The notes beneath the pieces were generated by a model. The model saw only the letters and a program-made list of their open reading frames with translations. It was not told the origin of the DNA and did no database searches. The position numbers were made by a program, and so were the translations under genes. DNA of 64,000 bases from Neurospora tetrasperma FGSC 2508 (taxonomy: Eukaryota; Ascomycota; Sordariomycetes; Sordariales; Sordariaceae). The stretch spans positions 2,162,282-2,226,281 of the forward strand of contig NW_009799099.1 in the NCBI RefSeq assembly GCF_000213175.1, given 5' to 3'. Of the stretch, positions 58,717-64,000 are shown one piece after another. How positions within the stretch are numbered: the first letter of the stretch is position 1; each line of letters opens with the position of its first letter.

Positions 58717-58951
58717 ACTGACTCCGGTCACCGGTGATCAACATTGCTGCCTCGTGTTGGTTCCATCCCAACACTGCCCTAATCGGTTGTTGAACCAACC
58801 TGACAACAAGGTTCATCGGGGTATCTATCTATAAGGTTGCCCTCTGTTTATCCGGTGTATCTTACAAACGTTGTACAATTTACTTTTGTTGTAGCCTTCG
58901 TCATGCGTTTCCATGTCAAGCTTGTAGCTGTACTTGCAGCAGCTTGTTCCC

Positions 58952-60013
58952 TCAAGCCTTTGCGTCTAACAATTCAGCGTTTGAATCTGCCAGCCAAAGC
59001 AGCTCGAACAAACGGCGATGGTGCTGCTCCAACTCTCCCGATCCAGCACTCCTAACCAGAGTCCCTAACTTCCGGGACGCCAAAATGTAACCCTTCTCTC
59101 CCTCTACTTCGCCCTCGGCGTCGCTCATATACTTGAGCATCAAATGCGTGTAAGCGAAAACACTTGCATCAAACATTGACGGCGTCTCCGCTCCGAAGAA
59201 CCACCCAGTTTTACTTTCCGAGAGCAATGTTGCCAAAGCCTCCAACGCATTGACAGCCGCTCTGTACACAGAGTGTTCATCTACTAGTAAAGAGATCGCC
59301 GTAGAAGCAGCTCCACCGGGTCCGGTCTTTAGGATCTCGGTCTCTGCTGCTCGACGCAGTTGGTGCCTGAGTGCGCCGCGCACCCAGTAAGAGGAGGAGG
59401 CTGGCGTGATGTAGAACCTGTCTAGCAGATCTGTGTATTCAGGGTCGCGATAGAGAGCCTGTAGCCAGACATTTCGGATAGGGACATCGAGGAGGGCTTG
59501 GTAGGCGTCGAGCCTCAAAGCTGACACCTCTGGAGGGTTGGAGGTACCGTACTTGAGGGCGTAACCGTGGAGTTTGGAAGATGGAATTGGCGACGGGACA
59601 TCGGTAGGGGACGATCTTGCAGGAAGGATAAACGGGAGTGCGCCGGTAGGTGAGGCATGGTTTGTCGAGGGCAAGATTTGGAACTTGACGCCGGCAAGCT
59701 TGAGGAAGGCCTATTTGATGTCAAAGAAAAGAGTTAAAAATATCGCCGCTTGGCCATCCGTGAGAAATCTTGAAAGAGCACGTACCTGCCACTTCAGACA
59801 GCTAGGGTTGAAGCTCGGTGCCCCTAGTAACGCTTCCTCCTCAGTTGAAAAGACATAAAGTGTAGGAAGGTCGCCAGAAGTGGCTGACTGTGCTCGACCA
59901 GGGAGGGCGTTGACGTCGTAGGCGAGGAGAGGAAATGTATCAAAGACCTTCTGGAGCGGGCGAGGGACCTGCCACCACTTTCGAGGTGGTGCGGCGGCGG
60001 AGGTGGTCGCCAT
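58952..60013 (-). CDS. sam35: Metaxin-like mitochondrial sorting/assembly protein Sam35 (Tom38)
   Basis: Exons 60013-59786 and 59710-58952 give 328 residues; the 75-base intron runs from GTACGT to ATAG. In Neurospora Sam35 is called Tom38; it is a peripheral outer-membrane component of the SAM complex, which inserts beta-barrel proteins into the outer membrane, and it contacts their beta-signal. The sequence shows a GST/thioredoxin-like metaxin domain: PLLAYDVNALPGRA, LYVFSTEEEALLG, FNPSCLKWQ followed after the splice by AFLKLAGVKFQILPS, then NHASPTGALPFILP, with a helical C-terminal domain holding GWFFGAETPSMFDASVFAYTHL. Length near 36 kDa fits Tom38. Sam37/metaxin-1 is the alternative, but it is normally longer and the N-terminal pattern fits Sam35 better. 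Confidence 0.8.
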
Positions 60014-63000
60014 GGTCGGTTGCGAATCGACCTGGTACGATCAATGTGGTAGGATTGCGATGCGACAACTGAAGCGATGACGCTTCCTGGCTTTCGACAG
60101 TGAGGGCGAGCGGGGTGTAGAATGTCGTCACGTTGAAAACTTCAAGCGGATGGAGCGGTAAATTGCTTGATTGGTTAGTATCCCAAGTTCCGGACTTGAA
60201 GCAGATAATGACATGTGGATGTTCCTACATTCCGTCTCGATGCCGGAGCTCGAAAACTTGGCTACGCGGTGCCCGACATGGTGGACCTTTTCGGTTCCCT
60301 CTTCCGTGTCTCCATAACGCGGCCGGCTAGACTACAGTGGAGGACCGGGCGCGCGGGTGGTGGATAGGGTCGGGGCACATTGAAGGTGGGTCATTGGGCC
60401 GGCCTCGCCTCGGCGTGCAAATCACCAACTGCATTTCACCGAACCGACGCCGCACAAATACCGCCGGTGAGCCAACCCACAACTGGTCCACAGCATAACA
60501 TGGCCCAAGCTTTTGTGCTTCTTCCTCTCCACACTACCGTCGCGTACCTGCAGCGACCAGAACTTTGTGCTTCCATCTCTTTTCATCACACCGCTCCCTC
60601 ATCTTCAACCGCCCTGCCGCCATTGACATATCTGACTTGGTGCAGCGAATATCAATGTCCAGAGGCTGAAGTCGAAGATGGAAGCACCAAAGAAATGAAA
60701 CGCGATCACCTCAAAACGCCATTCAAGCTCTTCGTTTGGCTGGCCATCCCACCGAGTCTGCCGCTCTCTCGTCGCCATCTGTGTCTCTCATTGCTGATTA
60801 GCGCCCCCGAATAAGCGACGGCTCTTGAAGCCAAACTTTCCGCAAGTTGTCTCGCGCCAAACGTGGCAGGTTTTCCACTGGCCTATGCAGTGGAGAGACC
60901 GGGATATTCTGCCGCGTTATGTGACAATATCATGAAAGGGCCGGTCTTCGGATTTTGCGGCTTCAGTCTTCAACGCATATGCAGCTTGCCCATGTGGGAA
61001 TGGCAGCATTGTGGTTCCACCGTCGTTCGACCCTTAAGAACTGTCAGGCCTTTGCTCTCTCGGTGACACTGCACAAGTGCTACCGTCGCTACCTCAACGT
61101 ACTACAATACCAAAACAGCCGAAACACTACTGAAAATTAAGGCTTGGGAGCGTGTCCATGAACCCAAGCAAGAACAGTTAAACCCCGTGTCTGGGGTCCT
61201 TGGCCCGGAGCCGCGGATACGCATGTCGTCGCAGTTGGGCGGACAAAAGAGGGCCAAGATGCAGCCCTGCCCCTACCTAGCCAAAGATTCAGGGTGCCCC
61301 CACAGACTCCCACCCTTCACTTGCTCCGCTATGCCCGGCTGGGGTTACAGTTGACTGGGGCGTGCCCGGAAGATAGCGATGAGACGCTGCCGGAAGAGAG
61401 AAACCCAGCTTCAGGTGTGCCAACTCCCGAAGCAGTGCCGACTCAGTTTAGGTAGGGAGCAGGCACCGAAGGCTGCAGTTGACCCCGGTATACCTAGGTA
61501 GGATGAGAAGAATGGAAACCTCTCATGTGTCGCACGGCGAAAGAACTACTTAGCAGGAGCTGAAGTACTGGTGAACATTGTATCTGGCTCCTAGGAATCT
61601 GTTTCACTGCTGACTGGCCCTAACAGACTTACTAGATACCACTGAAACATGGGGAAATAAGGTACCAAGCAAACGAACGGCGCGACTCATATCTCATCAA
61701 CAATCCATCTCGGGGTTTGTCGATCTATTGAGATCTATCACACCTGAAGATATTTCTGGACGGGCTACCTTCGCCCTGGGTCAGCACGCGCATCGCCATT
61801 CGCTGTGATTGCGCGCTGCACTTCATTTCATATCCAGGGGGGTCACGAGTTGTGAGTGTCCCTTCAGATTACCGAACCCTATTAATAAATCAAGGTTTAA
61901 AATTCGGCTTTCAACTGAACCCTTACTCAAGAGTTGGCCCATTCGTCTGCAATAAGAGTAAGTATTTTTCAGAGACTCCAAGGTAAGATAGACATATGCA
62001 ATCAGGCTAGGACAGTGGATAAAAGTTAGTGCTTGTCGCTAATAGCGAAGCCCACGTATGAACCATTCGCTTGTACCCATCAAGAAGTATTTCTCTCGAT
62101 GTCGGAGGGATGAGAGAGGCAGAAGACAACCATAAACAGTGTGGGGGACGGGAACACATCCGGGCCTCGACGGACGGGTGGACATTATGATAGTATGGGG
62201 CATCTGGAGGTGGGTCCAACGTCCCCCGCTCTGTCTGCAGTCCCCAGACAAGCACTTCCACCAGGCTACAGAGTACTTCTGCGGTACAGGCTTCGGCTTT
62301 TGCGGAAAGCATCAAATGACGAGGAAATGAGGGCAAATGACAACGCAAATGCGACATTCCGGCTGTTCTACGGAGGTACCTTGTCCGTACCTTTTGCAGG
62401 CCAATCTACTGGCTTGGCAAGGTTAATCGAAAGAAGCAAGCCCCATTGTTGATCCTCCATCACCTATGACGCCCTCAGCGTCCGCAACAATGAGTGTCAT
62501 CGCGGTCAACGCGGTCAACGCGGTCATCCGCTACGCTAATCAATGTACCTACGCATGCCTCCATTCTGAGGTACCTGGAAGATGTCAGTCGGCGTTGCGG
62601 AAGGAGGAAGATGAGGATGTTGGTTAATGAAGCAACTGAGATCAAATGACTGGAGGGGGGATGATTGTTCACGTCTACCTGATGCTACAAAGGATGGGAT
62701 TCCGAATGTGATAGATTCCACCGTCATCCACTCCCAAATCGTCCCGAGTCTCATTACCTTCTATCCGCTATTGATCCTACACACCCACCGCATCCTTACT
62801 ACCTAGCTAACCTCCACACTCCTCGATATCTCATCGATCGATCCTGTCACTATCGGACACCGCCGGCACTGCAGTTTACCACATCAACGGACATCGGACA
62901 AAAAGAAGACGCCTCTGGGGTTGCTCTGCATCTTGCAGCCCAGATTAGCACATATCGGTTATCGTATTAGCCTGTTCACTGTCCTCTTCTCCCTCGTGCG

Positions 63001-63231
63001 CTCTGTCCTCCTTTGATCATCGTTGCCCGGTTGTACTGCGTACACTGTATCTCGATCAGATACTGTTTGCTTGCTTGCTGGCAAGTTGCATCACCAAACC
63101 AGAGTTCCATTCCTGGAAAATTGGAGAAGAACGAGCTAAGGATTGAGGGATTCAAGAACCAAGAAATCATCGTTATACTACATCATTCTTGGCGTTGGCT
63201 CAGTCGTGAAAGAAGCATCCGCCCCCGGCCT

Positions 63232-63266
<35 letters not shown>

Positions 63267-63691
63267 TCCTGCTGTCGGTCTCGGTCGATCCACTCAAGAG
63301 GACCCGTCAAAATCCCACACCCTACCTAACCAACCCTGGAGGGAATTCGGAGAGCGAGAAATTCTCTTATTAGCGAGCTTTTTCCGCGAACAGAACATAC
63401 ATCATATTCTTTTATATACCTCTCTCTCCAACCTCTCCTCTCAATTCTCTATCTCGTTCTTCCCATCCATTGCAGTCGCGACCAAACCTTTCGACTATAC
63501 ATACCTCACTCACCTGTTATCCACCTCCAGAGGCAACCCGTCGACCACACCAGAGCACTTACCAAGTACCTCATCAACAACATTCACGCTTTTTTTCTTT
63601 TGAGAGAGTTGCTCGTTTGACACCCGGCAACCGCTCACTTTGAAAGCAAAGACACCCGTCGCACCCAAGACGCATATTCTCAGCAATCACT
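60014..63691. other. Intergenic: sam35 promoter to small ORF
   Basis: About 3.7 kb with no supported gene. It contains a CCTAGGTAGG motif at 61493-61502 (with TACCTAGGTA at 61491-61500), three tandem GCGGTCAAC units near 62,500-62,525, and, close to the end, a long pyrimidine-rich leader with a 30-base T-run. Open frames, such as 60,380-60,814, look like chance sequence. Confidence 0.45.
63234..63263 (+). repeat. Poly-T run
   Basis: Thirty consecutive T residues in the pyrimidine-rich sequence before the small ORF. Long homopolymers of this length are prone to replication slippage and assembly error. Confidence 0.95.
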
Positions 63692-63916
63692 ATGGACGCC
63701 TCCAACTCTACCCCTACAACTCAGCAGACCTCCTCCATGGCTTCCATTCAACGGTCGCCCGTAGCCGCCAAGATCGTACCGCCTCAACCTGCTCCCGCCA
63801 AGACCGGAAACTCGACGGATGCCTTCCTTAAGGACTTCACACTGGTCGCCGAGGCCGCAAAGCGTGCCCAAATGGCCGTGATGATGCGTGACTTTGAGGA
63901 TATCGGTCTCTCATAA
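63692..63916 (+). CDS. Small hypothetical protein (74 residues)
   Basis: A 74-residue frame from the ATG at 63692, stop ending at 63916. The first half is Ser/Thr/Pro/Gln-rich. The second half is an amphipathic, Ala-rich helix: DAFLKDFTLVAEAAKRAQ then MAVMMRDFEDIG, with regularly spaced hydrophobic residues. The contrast of a disordered head and helical tail is more protein-like than the neighbouring chance frames, and I have an unverified impression that similar short proteins exist in other fungi. There is no signal peptide, membrane segment or named domain. It sits behind a long pyrimidine-rich leader and close to the window end, so it could be a short protein, an upstream ORF of a gene beyond the window, or a first exon. 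Confidence 0.55.
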   Translation: MDASNSTPTTQQTSSMASIQRSPVAAKIVPPQPAPAKTGNSTDAFLKDFTLVAEAAKRAQMAVMMRDFEDIGLS

Positions 63917-64000
63917 ATTCTTCATTTTGCGCGCACTGCAAGAAGGCGCTTGTTCTGAGAAGGATGAGGCATCGAACGGTACTCGCGGTTTTTCTCCACT

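Larger units (their letters stand above)
57862..58951. promoter_or_regulatory. Upstream region of the dioxygenase gene
   Basis: About 1.1 kb between the ido start and the 3' end of the metaxin-like gene. It carries two related inverted repeats (58026-58045 and 58698-58716), a palindrome TCACCGGTGA (58728-58737) and a CCAGCCGGCC tandem (about 58646-58672). No gene is supported. Confidence 0.5.

Noticed and set aside
60380-60814. 144-codon + strand frame divergent from sam35
   Set aside because: Ser/Leu/Pro-rich sequence without domain; first ATG is inside the frame and there are no splice-linked extensions.

Overview
The window is nuclear DNA from a filamentous ascomycete, most likely in the Sordariaceae (Neurospora or Sordaria relatives). 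The evidence is protein-coding genes broken by short introns (55-175 nt, one longer) with fungal GT..AG borders and CTAAC/CTGAC branch sites, long untranslated leaders, a single Pol III tRNA gene, and an APSES regulator that reads like Neurospora ASM-1/StuA. GC content looks balanced and I see no obviously AT-rich, RIP-degraded transposon. A single ambiguous base (43065) inside a poly-A run points to a draft assembly.

Layout. 1-14,614: about 14 kb with no convincing gene, leading into asm-1 (14,615-16,543, +), the APSES developmental transcription factor. 17,711-20,215 (+): a large coiled-coil protein, possibly a TACC-like spindle/microtubule factor. 21,038-22,372 (-): gamma-glutamyl phosphate reductase (proline synthesis). 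24,003-25,858 (+): a three-exon DHA1-type MFS drug transporter. 26,700-26,773 (+): tRNA-Asn(GUU). 29,048-29,984 (+): Ies4 subunit of the INO80 remodeler. 32,341-35,053 (+): Vid30/Gid1 (SPRY-LisH-CTLH-CRA), with a puzzling in-frame TAG near the 3' end. 36,151-37,782 (-): COP9 signalosome subunit 3. 39,331-41,168 (-): CCCH zinc-finger protein with a polyQ tract. 44,440-50,662 (-): a CHD3/Mi-2/Mit1-like chromatin remodeler. 51,541-53,478 (+): mitochondrial rRNA 2'-O-ribose methyltransferase Mrm1. 54,416-55,869 (+): cysteine-rich, probably GPI-anchored cell-surface protein. 56,137-57,861 (-): indoleamine 2,3-dioxygenase. 58,952-60,013 (-): metaxin-like Sam35/Tom38. 63,692-63,916 (+): a small conserved-looking ORF behind a long leader.

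The genes are housekeeping and regulatory and do not form a metabolic cluster. Several share a theme of chromatin and protein-turnover control (Ies4, CHD3/Mit1, CSN3, Vid30), but ordinary fungal gene order is enough to explain that. I found no CRISPR, phage-like, or defence-type system. The least explained signals are non-coding: the gene-free tract before asm-1 with upstream ORFs in its leader, five exact copies of the 10-mer CCTAGGTAGG restricted to intergenic DNA, and two near-identical GGCCGGAA/TTCCGGCC inverted repeats upstream of the dioxygenase gene. Two gene models (vid30 and the CHD3-like gene) carry reading-frame anomalies that need transcript evidence. All exon borders were inferred by eye from splice signals and frame continuity.
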